A stretch of DNA of 64,000 nucleotides from NCBI GenBank assembly GCA_019916065.1, contig CM034238.1:31753721-31817720 (forward strand), given 5' to 3'. Shown here in pieces: positions 1 to 11,166 of the stretch. Source of the DNA: Vitellaria paradoxa (lineage: Eukaryota > Streptophyta > Magnoliopsida > Ericales > Sapotaceae). Every line of letters starts with the position of its first letter. Positions within the stretch are counted from its first letter, which is position 1. Below the pieces are notes generated by a model. The model searched no databases. It saw only the letters and a list, made by a program, of their open reading frames with translations, and was not told the origin of the DNA. The translations under genes were made by a program, and so were the position numbers.

Positions 1-59
1 GGAATTAGCTGAGGAGCTCTCCCAACGGAATAATACATTAATTAGTTATGTCCTTGGAC

Positions 60-1290
60 TCAAGCTAGCTTGCAAACAATGAAACAGTTCTTTGAGAGGA
101 GATGGAGATCTTTTGGAAACTCATATTCTTTACTTTCTTGTTGCGCTCGCCCCTCAGTTGGGGTCGTTTCAACTTTTGCCTTCTCGACGTTCCTTTTCTT
201 GGCCATTTCGGTGTTCTTTTTCTTTGCCTTTAGCTTGGCTTCCTTCCTTAAGTTCAGTTTTGGAATTATGTCTTTTGCCTCAAGATTGGGGGAGAGATGA
301 GCTACTACTTCTTTTTCTTCTTCTATGATCAACCTGTGCCTATGTGGAGGTTGCTTGGCAGGTTGGACTGGTTGAATGGATTGGGTGATAGCACTGGAAT
401 GGTGAGGGGAATGGCGAGTGGCGGCAGAGGCACCCAATCTCTGTACTTGAGTACATAGAATGCCTCATTCTCCTCGGCCATCAAGGTGAACCACTTTTGC
501 AACCAATTGATGGCCTCACCGATCGCGAACCCCTATGGGGGTGAGATAAAGGACTTGTAACTCGACACAAAGTAAAAAAGGATCGATGTAGCTCTGGTGA
601 AGGGGTATAATTCTGAACTGCCGAGGAATTTCTAAACTTCCTCTAAGTGTGCTTTGTCGGCGTAGATCCCCTTGGCCTAAGATTTCTTCACTTGCTCAGC
701 TGCACAGAAACACAAAGAAAGTTAGGTCTAATTTATACTAAAAGTAAAAGACAAATTAGCAAGTAGAGATCTGAAGTCTGCCAACTTGAGCCCAAAGACA
801 CTAGAGCAATTGGAAGGAAAGGATCTTCATCTACATTGTGCCTCCAATGTCAGCTGACTATGCATGTGTCATCATCTGATTGTATGTTATCAAAAAGCAT
901 GTACGCCAAGGCTTTTTTTGGTCTGGACTTTAGATGCCACTTGTCCTCATTTTTCTTAACTTTTTGAATATTATAACAATAAAGTAGATCCCATTTTGAG
1001 ATATGGAACATGTATCGCTTGTTGATTTCGTTTACCCTATTCACTATCCTATAAAGTTGTAGGTGATGCACCTAGGGGAAAGGTTTAGTCTGTTCATGAC
1101 AAATTGAAGGAAATGGTTAAGGGGAAATCTAAGACCTCCTTCAATGATAGCCACTATAGGGAATTCCCCAGGCTCACGATCCCCTTTACGGGAGAGACTG
1201 ATGCCTACGTTTGGGGAAATGTTATATTTTTACTTGAATGCCCTAATTTTCTCCTCGAACTTAAGCTCGTCAACTACCCATGGTTCTAAA
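60..1290 (-). pseudogene. Antisense extra ORF (aORF) of a Tat-type Ty3/Gypsy element, decayed
   Basis: Read on the minus strand from about 1290 down, conceptual translation gives a segment with GGLRFPLNHFLQFVMNRL followed by a stretch ending KWHLKSRPKKALAYMLF (850-1071). This resembles the plant 'putative gypsy type transposon' family (PF04195 type), proteins encoded by extra ORFs of Tat-lineage Gypsy elements. Further down, 60-437 encodes a lysine/glutamate-rich tail. Stops and frameshifts separate the pieces. A plausible intron lies near 690-780, its minus-strand 3' end reading TTTCTGTGCAG. A comparable gene, also with intron-like junctions, occurs at 11.2-13.2 kb. If the flanking LTR call is right, this ORF is antisense to a plus-strand element, as in known Tat aORFs. 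Its function is unknown. Family assignment is from memory of the domain and was not searched. Confidence 0.6.
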
Positions 1291-1589
1291 TAGAAGAAAA
1301 TGATGAGAAGAAGAAAGTTAAAATATTCAATACTCACCAAGAAGAAAACTCCAGATCAAAGAGCAAGAACATTAATGGAGGAAGATGAAGTCACAGAAGT
1401 GTTTTGAATAAAATAGGGTATAAGTTTCAGAAAAAAAGATAAGTGTGGCAGATGGTACGTACGTATATATGTAGATATGCATTTGAAGTTTTGAAACCAA
1501 AGAGTCAAATGAGCGGTAAAAATAATATTTATTGTGCCTCCATTTTCAAATTGGTATATATGTGATAAGAGGATCATAGCCTAGGGTTT

Positions 1590-2412
1590 TGTGCAGACGG
1601 TGTAATGCGCTAAAAAGGTGAAAGGGCGCATCACATGTTAGGCATCATTTCAGACAGTAATGTGACCAATCGCTATAAAGTACATAAAAAGCAAGGTAAT
1701 TAGAGGTATATGAAGAGATTTCATGTAAATTAGTTAGGTATCGTTTCATACACCTTATACTCTACTCAAGTAATAAATCATCCTGACCAAAATAGGGGCA
1801 TAAAATAAATTAAGGGCACATGACGTCTTCCCACGTATAATGGGATGAGATGCGTGGCATTTCCCAAGTGCATTGTGAATGTGCTCGATGTTGGTTTATT
1901 AATTAGGATGCAATGGTTGGGCCCTAGCACTTCGTGATATAATCTAACCATAAATGCAAAATAATAATGAATGAACTGAATCTATTACCTAAAAAGTTAA
2001 CCTAGTGAGTTTGTTCCTTTACAAATGGCAAACAAATGTGACATTTAAACATTCCAAAAGGTGACATCCTGTCTAAGTGAAAGACATTTAAGGGACAGTA
2101 AAAGTTGTTGGATGCTTTATGATATACATATGAGGAATAGTATCATTGCAATCTGATTTTTTACATATCAATTTATTCATGCTATCTTACTATAAATATA
2201 ACACTTCGCACTAAAATTCAAGTACGCTCACTACTGTCAACCTATTACTTCACTCCTTAATTTTCATTCTGCAATTCTTTCAAACCTTTTCTCACTTTAC
2301 CATTGGAGGGTTTTCTGGTCGAAGACCCTCTTTCCTGCCATAATCTCTATTTCTTTTGTGCTCAACAAGCTTGCATTTGGATTTTTAGTTGACGTGGTGA
2401 ACAATTCCAACA
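1590..2412 (+). mobile_element. Probable 3' LTR of a plus-strand Tat-type element (boundaries approximate)
   Basis: This segment has LTR-like layout: a TATA box at 2191-2198 (TATAAATA), then a C/T-rich leader with a short GGAGGGTTTTCTGG stretch near 2305, and a possible terminal CA at 2411-2412. It follows the antisense ORF, which is the order expected at the 3' end of a Tat element. No second copy lies in the window, so neither end can be confirmed by alignment. Confidence 0.35.
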
Positions 2413-2898
2413 GTGATTTTTAATTCCCGAACAGTAAGTTAAAATATAGATTAAAATCAAAAGCAAAAGATAAATTCAGGATTCTCAAAAATCGCATCAA
2501 AAATAAGACAAACAACTTTTCAGAATTAGAAAGACTATGTTTGAAACATGGATTTGTGAAAATAAAGAAAAAATGAAAAAAATGGTAGGATTGCAAAATG
2601 AAGTAAAAGGTCAAATTTATTTTATTTTTTTATTGAGTTAAAAAAATAAAACTAAAATAAACAGATATTTATCAACAAAATTTAACTTTTACTTAATTAA
2701 GCGTATAAAAATTACACAAATTATAAATTTTATTTTCTCTTCATTTTTACTTCCTCTCCACAAATCCATTTCTAAATATAACATAAATTTCTCCTCGACT
2801 GAATAAGTGCTTCCACGGCAAAAGGACTCAAATAGAGAACTTTCTGATGAAATTATCAAAAAGCCAAAAAAATGCTTATAGTAAAAGTTGACTTTATT
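2413..2898. other. AT-rich stretch without a recognised gene
   Basis: I see only A/T-rich sequence, short open frames without family likeness, and near its end the module AAAAGTTGACTTTATT (2883-2898), which recurs at 3244, 4955 and 5061. Confidence 0.5.
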
Positions 2899-3243
2899 GT
2901 TTTTTAGTAATTAAGTATAATTTGGATTGATGAAAAACTATACATCATCTTAGGGACATACCCTCGTATACGAAGTATTAATTACAAAAAGAGAACCCCC
3001 AACTATTACATATACAAATATACATTTTAGAGTTTTTTGTGATAGGAAATTGAGAGACCTTAACTCTAATTTCATGCATGATATCATTAACAATAGCTGT
3101 AGTTGAGGAAGAAAGCCCCTTGAAGATTCTTGTATTCCTTTCTTACCATATGTGATAGACTAGGGCCGCCCAAACTAGTTTACATACTTTGTCGGCTTTA
3201 TTGTTTATGTTTACTATTCACAAAAAATCAAGAATGCAACAAT
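2899..3243 (-). mobile_element. L1-type LINE, 5'-truncated 3' end
   Basis: The minus strand encodes the end of an L1 ORF2: a frame with KLVWAALVYHIW, one stop, then ERNTRIFKGLSSSTTAI and NDIMHEIRVKVSQF. This is the tryptophan/arginine-rich C-terminus after the reverse transcriptase zinc-binding region of plant LINEs. The minus-strand 3' end runs into a short A tract (TTACTAAAAAAC). It is flanked by AAAAGTTGACTTTATT (2883-2898) and AAAGGTTGACTTTATT (3244-3259), 15 of 16 identical, a plausible target duplication. The same module recurs elsewhere nearby, so the duplication might instead be a local repeat family. Confidence 0.65.
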
Positions 3244-3412
3244 AAAGGTTGACTTTATTTTCAACAAAAATAAAAATCAAACTACTCATATTTTTTTACT
3301 TTTTCTCCACTACGAAATTTGAAGGATCAAGCATCAAGATACTACCTACAAATAGTAAGGCTCTCTCAAGTTAAAGGCACCTCTTGCAAAATTGCTAAAG
3401 TTATGAGTCCGT
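3228..3412 (+). repeat. Diverged direct repeat, copy 1 (partner at 5048-5404)
   Basis: The copies share an AATGC, GTTGA(C/T)TTTA module and then GATCAAGCATCAAGA followed by AAGGCACCTCT, in the same order and orientation at 3228-3412 and 5048-5404. The second copy has extra AT-rich sequence inserted. The pair brackets the foldback element at 3729-4890. Confidence 0.5.
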
Positions 3413-3728
3413 TTGGAGGTACAATTTTTAGAAAAAAAATTATTAATTTTTTATTTTTTGAGTATTTGACAAATTATTAATTTTTATCACTTTTTTTTGT
3501 TCAATTTCATTAACTTATCAATTTAAAAGTTATCAAAACTTACTAAAAATTGTTAAAAATTACTAAAAATTGTCAAAAGCAAGAAAAAAATTTACCACAC
3601 ACCCACAAGTTACAAAAAAATTGTTAAAAATTATTAAAAATTGCTACCTACTTCACCAGACATAAAAAATGTCAAAATTTTGAATTTCTAAACAGTACCT
3701 ATATTAAAATTATGACTTTTTTATGTTA

Positions 3729-4879
3729 ATATATATATTAATTTAACAATTTACTTAAATAGGCTGTAATTGGAGTATTTACAAAAATAAGGTGGGTGTC
3801 ATCATTGGCATTGATAACACCCTTTAATTCGTCAATGCCACTGACGACATCCTCTTATTCCCGTGTTATGAGGGTGTTGTCAATTTCACTGATGACACGG
3901 CTTCAAATGCAAATTTTTGAAATATTTGATAGGATTTATCTAAAAAATTGATAAGTTGAAATTGGATAAATGATAAAAAAAATATTTCTAAAAAATGATA
4001 AGACCTATCCAAAAATGGATAAATGTTAAATGATAAAAAAGCTAAAAATAAATGATAAAAAATTACTATCCAAAAAATGATAAGATCTATCTAAAAAATG
4101 AGATGGATAAATAATAAATAATAAAAAAAGTTAAAGTTAGATAAAAAATGATATGTTAAAGTTAGAAAAATAAGAATTTTTAAAAATATTAATGATATAT
4201 TTTTGTGAAATTTTTTAAATAAATATGTTAAGCCAAATTTGTTATATGTGTGGCAATTAAGAATAAATAGAGATAGTAAGGATAAATATACATAACTAAT
4301 TCTTTTTTGTTTTGATGTCGTGTGTGGGAAAACTGAAGATGATTGATATCTCCATGTATTATGTGAAAAATTTCACAAAAATTTATCATTAAAATTCTTA
4401 ATTTTCTCACTTTAACATATTCTTTTTTTAACCAACTTTAACTTTTTTTTATTATTAATTATTTATCCATCTTTTTTTTAGATAGGCCTTATCATTTTTT
4501 AGATAGTAATTTTTATCATTTATTTTTTATCTGCTTTTTTTTTTTATCATTTATCATTTTCCTTTTTTTGGATGGGTCTTATCATTTTTTGGAAATATTT
4601 TTTTTATCATTTATTTAATTTCAACTTAACAATAGATTTTATCAAATATTTCAAAAATGGTCACAGAGTGTCGTCAGTGGAATTGACGACATTCTCATAG
4701 TACGGAATAGGAGGGTGTCGTCAGTAGTATTGACGATCATAACACCGAATAGGAGAGTGTTGCTAGTAGGATTGACGACTTACAAGAGTGTCGTCTTACA
4801 AGAATGTCATCAATGCAACTGACAACGCCTACCTTATTTTTGTAAATACTTCAATTCTAATCTATTTAAGTAAATTGTT

Positions 4880-4890
<11 letters not shown>
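3729..4890. mobile_element. Foldback (long inverted-repeat) element
   Basis: The outer sequence TTTAACAATTTACTTAAATAG at about 3741 reappears reverse-complemented at about 4862-4883, and the match continues inward through AGTATTTACAAAAATAAGG and many ATGATAAAAAA blocks to roughly 4227 and 4368. The arms are about 500 bp each around a loop of roughly 140 bp. Each arm's outer part contains several mini-hairpins built on GTCGTCAGT and ATTGACGAC. No transposase frame exists, so it is non-autonomous. I could not fix a target duplication because both ends lie in AT repeats; the superfamily is unknown. Confidence 0.7.
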
Positions 4891-4910
<20 letters not shown>

Positions 4911-5047
4911 TAAGATAAAACAAAAGACTTAAAAAAAAAAAGAGAATGCTACAAGAAAGGTTGTTTCTACTTTTAGTAAAAGTAAAAGTCAAATGCGTCA
5001 TTTTTTTTTTAATTTTTCTCTATCAAATTAAAATCATTCCAAAAAAA

Positions 5048-5404
5048 ATGAAGAATGCTACGATAAAAGTTGATTTTACTTTTAAGAAAAATAAAAATCA
5101 AATCTTGTCATATTTTATAATTTTTTTTCTATCAAAAATCTTGTCATATATTTTAAAATTTCTCTATCAAATTATTTTGTTTGGAACTCTAAAAATCACT
5201 AAAAAATATTAAATTTTTTTAAAAATTATTTATTTTTTATCTCAGTACATGAATTATAAACCTAATAAATTTTATCACTTTTTATCATTCTAACGTTCCG
5301 TAATAGACTTTTGAAGTTTGAAAGATTAAGCATCAAGAAACGGCTTATAATATCAAGACTCTAAACTTCAAGGCACCTCTCACAAAATCCCTGAATTCAT
5401 AACA
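5048..5404 (+). repeat. Diverged direct repeat, copy 2 (partner at 3228-3412)
   Basis: It shares the AATGCTACGATAAAAG module, a following AAATAAAAATCAAA stretch and the AAGGCACCTCTCACAAAAT end with the copy at 3228-3412. Between them lies AT-rich sequence resembling the half-foldback family seen at 7563 and 52440 (TTATTTATTTTTTATCTCA). Confidence 0.45.
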
Positions 5405-5472
5405 AAGTCACTTCCTCTCTCTCTCTCGATTTGTAATATATTTAAGTTGTGTCAAGGTCAAATTAGAGCACT

Positions 5473-5808
5473 TTAGGTGGTATTTGATTTATTTTTCTAT
5501 TTTCTATTTTTATTTTTATTTTATGTTTTAAAATTTTCAAAATAAAGAAATAAAAAATATTCTGTTTTTATTATTTTGAAATTTTCTTTATTTTTGATTA
5601 AAAATGCGTAAAACGATTTTGTTTTTTTTCATTTTATGTGTCAACTCATTTTCTATTTTCTAAAACAAGTTTTGAAAATACAAGTGACCAAATGCATTTT
5701 GAGATTTTTTCTTGTTTTCAAAAGTATAAAATAAAAAATGAGTTCAAAATAGAAAATAAAAAACAAAAATAGAAAACAAAAAATAAAAAAAACAAACCAA
5801 ATGAACCC
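5473..5808. mobile_element. MITE-like inverted-repeat element
   Basis: The left end GGTGGTATTTGATTTATTTTT is mirrored at the right end, where the minus strand reads TTCATTTGGTTTGTTTTTT. Both arms continue as homologous T-rich sequence containing TCTATTTTCTATTTTT. There is no coding potential. Target duplication not resolved. Confidence 0.5.
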
Positions 5809-5891
5809 TTACTCTGTGTTTGTTTGATAGATAAAGAGGTGGGATTGGATGAGTAATCTATGGGTCTCATGGATTGGAGGAGTAATGAAGT

Positions 5892-6525
5892 TAGGGGTGA
5901 TACTGATCCGATTTGGTTTGGTTTTGGGCTATTTATGGGACCGAACTAGATTTTCGATTTGGAAATTTTTAAAACCGGAACCAGTTTATATAATTCGGTT
6001 TCGGTTAATCGGTTTCGATTTGGTTCGATTCGGTTCGGTTCCAGTTTCAATTCGGTTTCTATTGTAGGCTACAATTTTGAGACAAGCCCAATATAAAAAA
6101 ATTCAATTATGACCCAATATATTAAAAAACTTATAAAAATTACATTAATGTGGTTCTCAAACCTATTACGAACTCAAAAAATATTTTCACCTCTAGCCTA
6201 ATTTCTAGCCATAGCCTAGTTTCCTCTACTGTGGCATTGTAAGCAATTGGTAGGTGTTATCCAGTCGTAAAGTCATCACTTGAAACCTTTGGGATCTTGA
6301 GTTCGAGTCCCAACCACTACATTTTGCTACACACTTACATTATAACTGGTTCGGTCCGGTCCAATTCGGTTTTAAAGCCCTCAAAATCAGAAACCAAACC
6401 AGTTTTAAAAAATTAAAATTTTTTAAATCGAAACCAAACCAAAATTTAAAAAATCAGTTTATAAAATCCGGTTCGATCTGATTTTTTCGGTCAGTCCAAT
6501 TTTTTGGTTTTTTATAACACCCCTA
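5892..6525. mobile_element. Non-autonomous hAT element (MITE) with 8-bp target duplication
   Basis: The element begins TAGGGGTG and ends CACCCCTA, an exact inverted repeat. It is flanked by perfect 8-bp direct repeats AATGAAGT (5884-5891 and 6526-6533). TAGGG-type ends with 8-bp duplications are diagnostic of the hAT superfamily. The subterminal regions are rich in CGGTTCGGTT-like motifs on the left and complementary ones on the right. It contains a tRNA-like segment at 6236-6312 but no transposase. Confidence 0.88.
6236..6312 (+). other. tRNA-like segment (possible SINE head) inside the hAT MITE
   Basis: GCAATTGGTAGG (6243-6254) resembles a polymerase III A box and GAGTTCGAGTCCC (6299-6311) is a good B box, about 50 bp apart as in tRNA genes. 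The flanking stems do not form a clear acceptor, so it is not a functional tRNA. It may be a SINE remnant captured by or inserted into the hAT element. Confidence 0.5.
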
Positions 6526-6866
6526 AATGAAGTGTTTGTTTGATATCCGTAGGTCTCACGGATTGGATGAATAATGAAGGAATTTGTGGGATGAGTTATC
6601 CCACGGGGGGTGTGGGATGAGTTATCCCCCGTCTCCAGATTGTTTTCCTGCAAAATCCAAAAGTCTAAAATTATTTCTTATCATATCATATATCAAATCA
6701 CATCTTTTATCCCACTTTATATCACACAAACCAAACACCAAAAAAATAATCTTACATAAAAAATTAATTTATCTTTTATTCAATCCCATCAATGAGTCCC
6801 ACAGTATTACTTATCCTTTATTATCCAATCCTTCAAACAAACGTAGCGTTAGTGTTTATATGTAAG

Positions 6867-7562
6867 TTTTCCATTTCAAGTTGTATTAGTTTTATGTTTT
6901 CGTGTTCTCAATTATCAATTTATATATGTTTACAGTTTCTATGATTTATGTTGTTTTATTACATTATTTATTTTTCAAGATTTTTTATTTAAAAAAGATT
7001 TTTTTAAATGTAATATTTATATACATATATATGTACATATATATATATATATATATATATTTGCTTATTCTTTCTTGCTAACCAAATAACGCAGAGAAAG
7101 AATAGTTTTTCATCGCAAAAAGAAGAAAAATTTATTTTTTTATCATTTTATTTTCTTCTATTTGTTTCCATTATTCTAACCAAATGGAGCATTGGTGGTT
7201 TATTTTATTTTGAACAAAATAAAGAAAAAATAAAAAGAAAGAAAGTTGATTTTAGAGTCAAAGCAGGTGTGGACAGAATCAAATGCAGAACCAATGCCGT
7301 AGGCGACCATCATCACATGGGGGGCAATCTGGCAGTTTTATTTGTCTGTCACCGCCGAAACCTCTGACTCTTTCTAATAGGATTTACCCGACAGCCCGTC
7401 CCCTTCCAATAAAATGTCTGATGACATATCAACAAACATAACCCGCGCACGAGTTTGAAATTTCATGCATCAATTAGGTGCGTTTAAAGGGATAATAAAA
7501 AATTGAGATAAGATAAAGGTTGCATTTAAAATAATAAAAAATTTAAAAAAATAATATTAAAA
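6867..7562. other. Non-coding AT-rich stretch with a TA microsatellite
   Basis: An AT dinucleotide run lies at about 7018-7062. The rest has no recognised coding or element structure. Confidence 0.5.
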
Positions 7563-7835
7563 TGATAAAAAATTTTGAAGAATGATAAAAAATGTTAAAA
7601 AATTTTAAAAATTATTTATTTTTATCTCATTGTACGAATTACGAATTAATAATTTATCTTATTTTATTTTATTTTACTTTTTTTGATAGTTTATCTCACT
7701 TTTTTCACTCTAACTGTAATCAAAGTGTGATAAGTTATAAGTTCGTAATTCGTATAATAAGATAAAGAATAAATAATTTTTAAAATTTTTTAATAATTTT
7801 TATCATTCTTTAAAAATATTTGTGTCGTTGAGATA
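7563..7835. mobile_element. Small foldback MITE
   Basis: GAATGATAAAAAATG followed by TTATTTATTTTTATCTCA and ACGAATTACGAA (7574-7652) is mirrored on the opposite strand from about 7822 back to 7740. The arms are roughly 85-110 bp. Half-copies with the same TTATTTATTTTTATCTCA core occur near 5225 and 52503, so it is a dispersed family. Confidence 0.6.
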
Positions 7836-8207
7836 TTCTGCCAAAAAAAAATTAATTTTTACAAATTCAAATATATGTTTATCTTTCTTTAATTTCTACG
7901 TATAATGTAAACCCATGCTTGGCAACCACTTCGTTATTCTCTAGATGGAAATTAAGTGAATGTGAAAGAAACATTAAAACATAATTATTTAATATTGATT
8001 ATATCTTTAATAAAAATTAATCCTTTCTTTTATTATTATTTGGGGTCTAGAGTGCCTTCTACGGTGATTTCTTCAGTACAGAGACAACAATGGGCATCTC
8101 ATTTCCTCAATTGATATGGGGTCTATTGTGTAGTCGATGTGAATTTATGTGTGTACCTAGCCCCCCCCCCCCAAAAAAAAGTGAATTTATGTGTGCAATT
8201 TTTTTAG

Positions 8208-8241
<34 letters not shown>

Positions 8242-8626
8242 ATTTTAAATAAATTATTAAAAAATTTAAAATAAAAATATTGAAATACTTATTAAATAGT
8301 TAGTTTGAAATGACATTTAAGTAAATAATTTATAATTAAACAAGGATAAGTTCGTAACTTCGTAACCTCTAGAAGATCCTATCCAATTCTGAAAAGCTGT
8401 TTAGAATACCAATGTAGTGCCTGCCAAAGAACCTCCGATACTTAAATTAACAAGAGAATTGAAAAAATATTTTAACAGAGTTTCAGTAAACTAAATGAGA
8501 TATACTTGTGTTGTTGTGAACTGATGGTTTAAATATACGGGACTTCACGTGGAATGGTTGTATGCAGTTACCTGTAACCGCATGTAACGTGCTTCCTTCC
8601 TTCCAATCAGATGATGCCACCTGTAT
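7836..8626. other. Non-coding stretch with simple repeats
   Basis: It contains a C-run followed by an A-run at about 8161-8180 and a TA microsatellite at about 8213-8238. No gene or element is recognised. Confidence 0.5.
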
Positions 8627-8960
8627 TGTAAATCTCAAGGTTGATACTTTAGTTCGTTAGTTAATGTCTTGCGTCTAATATAGTTTATAGCAACACCTTT
8701 CTAGGCACATATTTCGGAACTGTTAGAAGAGGGTTATACATACGACTCGTGGGCTGCTCTAGCGAGAATAATTCTATTGAAGTGTTTGGTTAGAATCCAA
8801 TGGGGTGATCTGGCCCGATCAGGGGTGTCCCTACTCGGATGCCCCTGGTTGAGTGGTTCTGCCCAGTCAGGATATCCTTACTCGGATGCCCTAGTTGGGT
8901 AAGGGTTGAACGGGTAATTTGTCAAATGCCCCCGGCCTGGCATAAGGTCTCTTTATATCA
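8627..8960 (-). repeat. 3' LTR (recognisable part) of the Tat element
   Basis: It aligns by eye with 19466-19800: both contain AGAAGAGGGTT, GGGTGTCCCTACTCGGATGC and end near TATATCA. The LTR probably extends beyond 8960, perhaps to about 9340, but the partner copy is truncated there so the inner end cannot be set. Confidence 0.75.
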
Positions 8961-9479
8961 GATGCCTTTGATTCCCCCGGTCTCCCAAATGAAATTAGGG
9001 GAATCTGATGTTTATCTACTTTTGGCACCACACATGCATTTAATGTGCCGCAAGTGCAACTGCCTATTATTGCGGTATTGATAAGATGTATTTTTATCTT
9101 TCCTTACCAGATGTCATCTTAACATAGGCCGGAAGTTTAAAAAATATACGGATTTATCCTATCCATTAATTTAATTTAATCACAGCCCTTGAAGTTGAAG
9201 CAGGATTTGGTATTTTTTTATCCCCATTTGAAACTTTTTACCTTTACCGTCGTTACAATACCCTTTAAAGTTTCACATTTCCTCATTTCTTCAGCATTGA
9301 TTGCATGCAATCATTGCCATTTTTAGCTTCATTTCACACTCTTCTTATGAAGATTTTATCAAGTAAAATGCATTTTTATCTAGTTTTGATTACTTCTATT
9401 GTCTTTGAGTGTTTGTTAGGGAAATGGAGGAACATGGCTTAAGGAAGCCAAGTTAGGAGTTGAAAATTGTAATTCGGAA

Positions 9480-9790
9480 CTGAGTTGTATACCTTGGGTG
9501 CACAAGACTTGGGCACCCGACTGTGTACACCTTGGGCGCCCACCGAGGCTTGTTTTAGGCTAGACTATCTCAACAAATTGATCGAACACTTGACAGAGGA
9601 GCACCTTGGGCGCACACAACTTGGGCGCACAAGATCTCGAGCGCCCGCCTGTGTTGGACCTTAGGTGCCCACAGAGAGTAGAATTCCAACATTTGTTCAA
9701 GACTTTCATCGAACACCTGGGGCGTGCAGTGGCTTGGGCGCACGCTTGGTGAAACTTGGGCGCCCGTGACGCTCCTCCAGCAGACTTTTA
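9480..9790. promoter_or_regulatory. GC-rich quasi-palindromic motif cluster upstream of a TATA box
   Basis: Repeated CTTGGGCGC, GGGCGCCC and GGGCGCAC motifs in both orientations lie in an otherwise AT-rich LTR, ending about 60 bp before TATAAATA at 9843. Position suggests a U3 enhancer or hairpin-forming element; that role is inferred. Confidence 0.45.
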
Positions 9791-10267
9791 AAATTAATTT
9801 TGAATTGTAATTTTACAATTATACCCTTAAGTTGTGTATACCTATAAATAGGCTAAATACTGATGTATTAGGAGAATGTTTTTTTTAGAGGCCTTTTCTA
9901 GGGTTAGAGTTAAAGTGAATGGATACGTTTGGTTCAGTTTTCAGAGTTCTCTTTCCTGGGGTTTACATATAAGTTTCTTTTCTTCTCAATATTTTCAATT
10001 TAAAGTATTTCATTTTTGTTCTTCGTCTTTCATTGTTACTTTGTATTTGTTTCTTTTACATTAATGGATGGTGTGCAAGTTTATTTTTCTCTTTAAAGTT
10101 CAATTATGTTGGGCTAGGGTTTATTCTTGACTTTAAATCATTGAAGGTGGTGTGGTAGTTTGGTGAACTCAAATGTAAAAAGTTTTTTTTTTTTGGTAAT
10201 TTAAAAGGTTTATTTCAATGAGATATATTTTTGATTTCTAATTGGAATTTCGTAGTAAGTTAGAGTT

Positions 10268-10495
10268 CTTTCGAAATCAACTCACCCGTGTTATAATCAT
10301 AGCCTAATTATGAGTTGATGCTTATGCACACTAGGTGTTTGATTCAATGGCCCAGTGATTTGGAACTTATTTTCTTAAAACCATAACATGAGGTTTTCTT
10401 AAGAAATCGACTCACCCGTGTTACAATCAAAGCCTAGCTACGAGTTGATGCTTGTGCACACTAGGTGTTCGATTCAATGTCCTGGTGAATCCGAA
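10268..10495 (+). repeat. Two-copy tandem repeat, period ~127 bp
   Basis: CGAAATCAACTCACCCGTGTTA at about 10272 and AGAAATCGACTCACCCGTGTTA at about 10399 begin two similar copies that continue through GCACACTAGGTGTT and GATTCAATG. Confidence 0.8.
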
Positions 10496-11166
10496 ACTAA
10501 TTCTAAAAGCCTCCGCTTACCTTGAGTTCCATAAACTAGATTTTAATGAAATATCTTCCGACCTAGAAATGCATGTGCGTTTGTAAGGTTGAGTTACGAA
10601 CACATTTGAGTAAACCACTACCCACGACCAGATTTGGTTCGAAGTCAAGATTATCTTAATTATTTTATTTTCAATTTTTGCATTTTAATTTAGTATCATA
10701 ATTCCTTCACTCCACCATTCTCAACCTAACCATACTCAGACATCCTATAAATCCAAAATTAGTTTAAATTAATTTAAGTTCACCTACTAACTAAGAGAGC
10801 AAGTCTAGAACTTTTAATAAAGCCCTCCCTATGAAGATGATCTCGGTTCTCATCGAGTAACACTACGACCACCCTCTTGCACTTGAGAGGTAGAACCTGA
10901 ACATATTTCAGGGTCAGTCAAGCATCCAATCCTTCCATCCGTTAAGCAATTCTTTTGATCATTTCAATGAGTTTGATTTAGCTTCTGGTACTCTTTTTCA
11001 ACTCCATTTCTTTTGTATGCACTGGTTTATCTATCACATTCTTTGGTGTTATCACAAATCGCGTCGAATCCCTTATTTTGGAGGATTCATAGGAAACCAT
11101 AGATTTCTTAGGGTAATTTTTGGGGTTTTGCTCTTTGATTCTTATACTGTGACACTGAAGGAGTCA

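Larger units (their letters stand above)
5815..6866. mobile_element. MITE (possibly two overlapping copies) interrupted by a hAT MITE
   Basis: The left flank (GTGTTTGTTTGATAGATAAAG, then GGATTGGATGAGTAAT) is mirrored at the right end, where the minus strand reads CTACGTTTGTTTGAAGGATTGG at about 6828-6850. The left motif also recurs directly at 6533-6585, so two copies may be fused. GTGGGATGAGTTATCCC is duplicated at 6582-6628. The hAT MITE at 5892-6525 is nested inside. No protein is encoded. Confidence 0.5.
9340..10925 (+). mobile_element. LTR-like segment of a different Gypsy family, nested (boundaries approximate)
   Basis: It has LTR anatomy on the plus strand: a GC-rich zigzag of CTTGGGCGC and GCGCCC motifs at 9480-9790, a TATA box at 9843-9850 (TATAAATA), a tandem duplication at 10268-10495, and an ending with GATCTCGGTTCTCATCGAG then CTTGCACTTGAGAGG and GGGTCAGTCAAGCA, similar to Athila/Tat-type LTR ends. 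The end motif is comparable, on the opposite strand, to the left part of the LTR at 61661-63194. No target duplication found. Confidence 0.45.

Noticed and set aside
6236..6312. Functional tRNA gene
   Set aside because: A and B boxes are present but no acceptor stem or anticodon arm could be paired convincingly.
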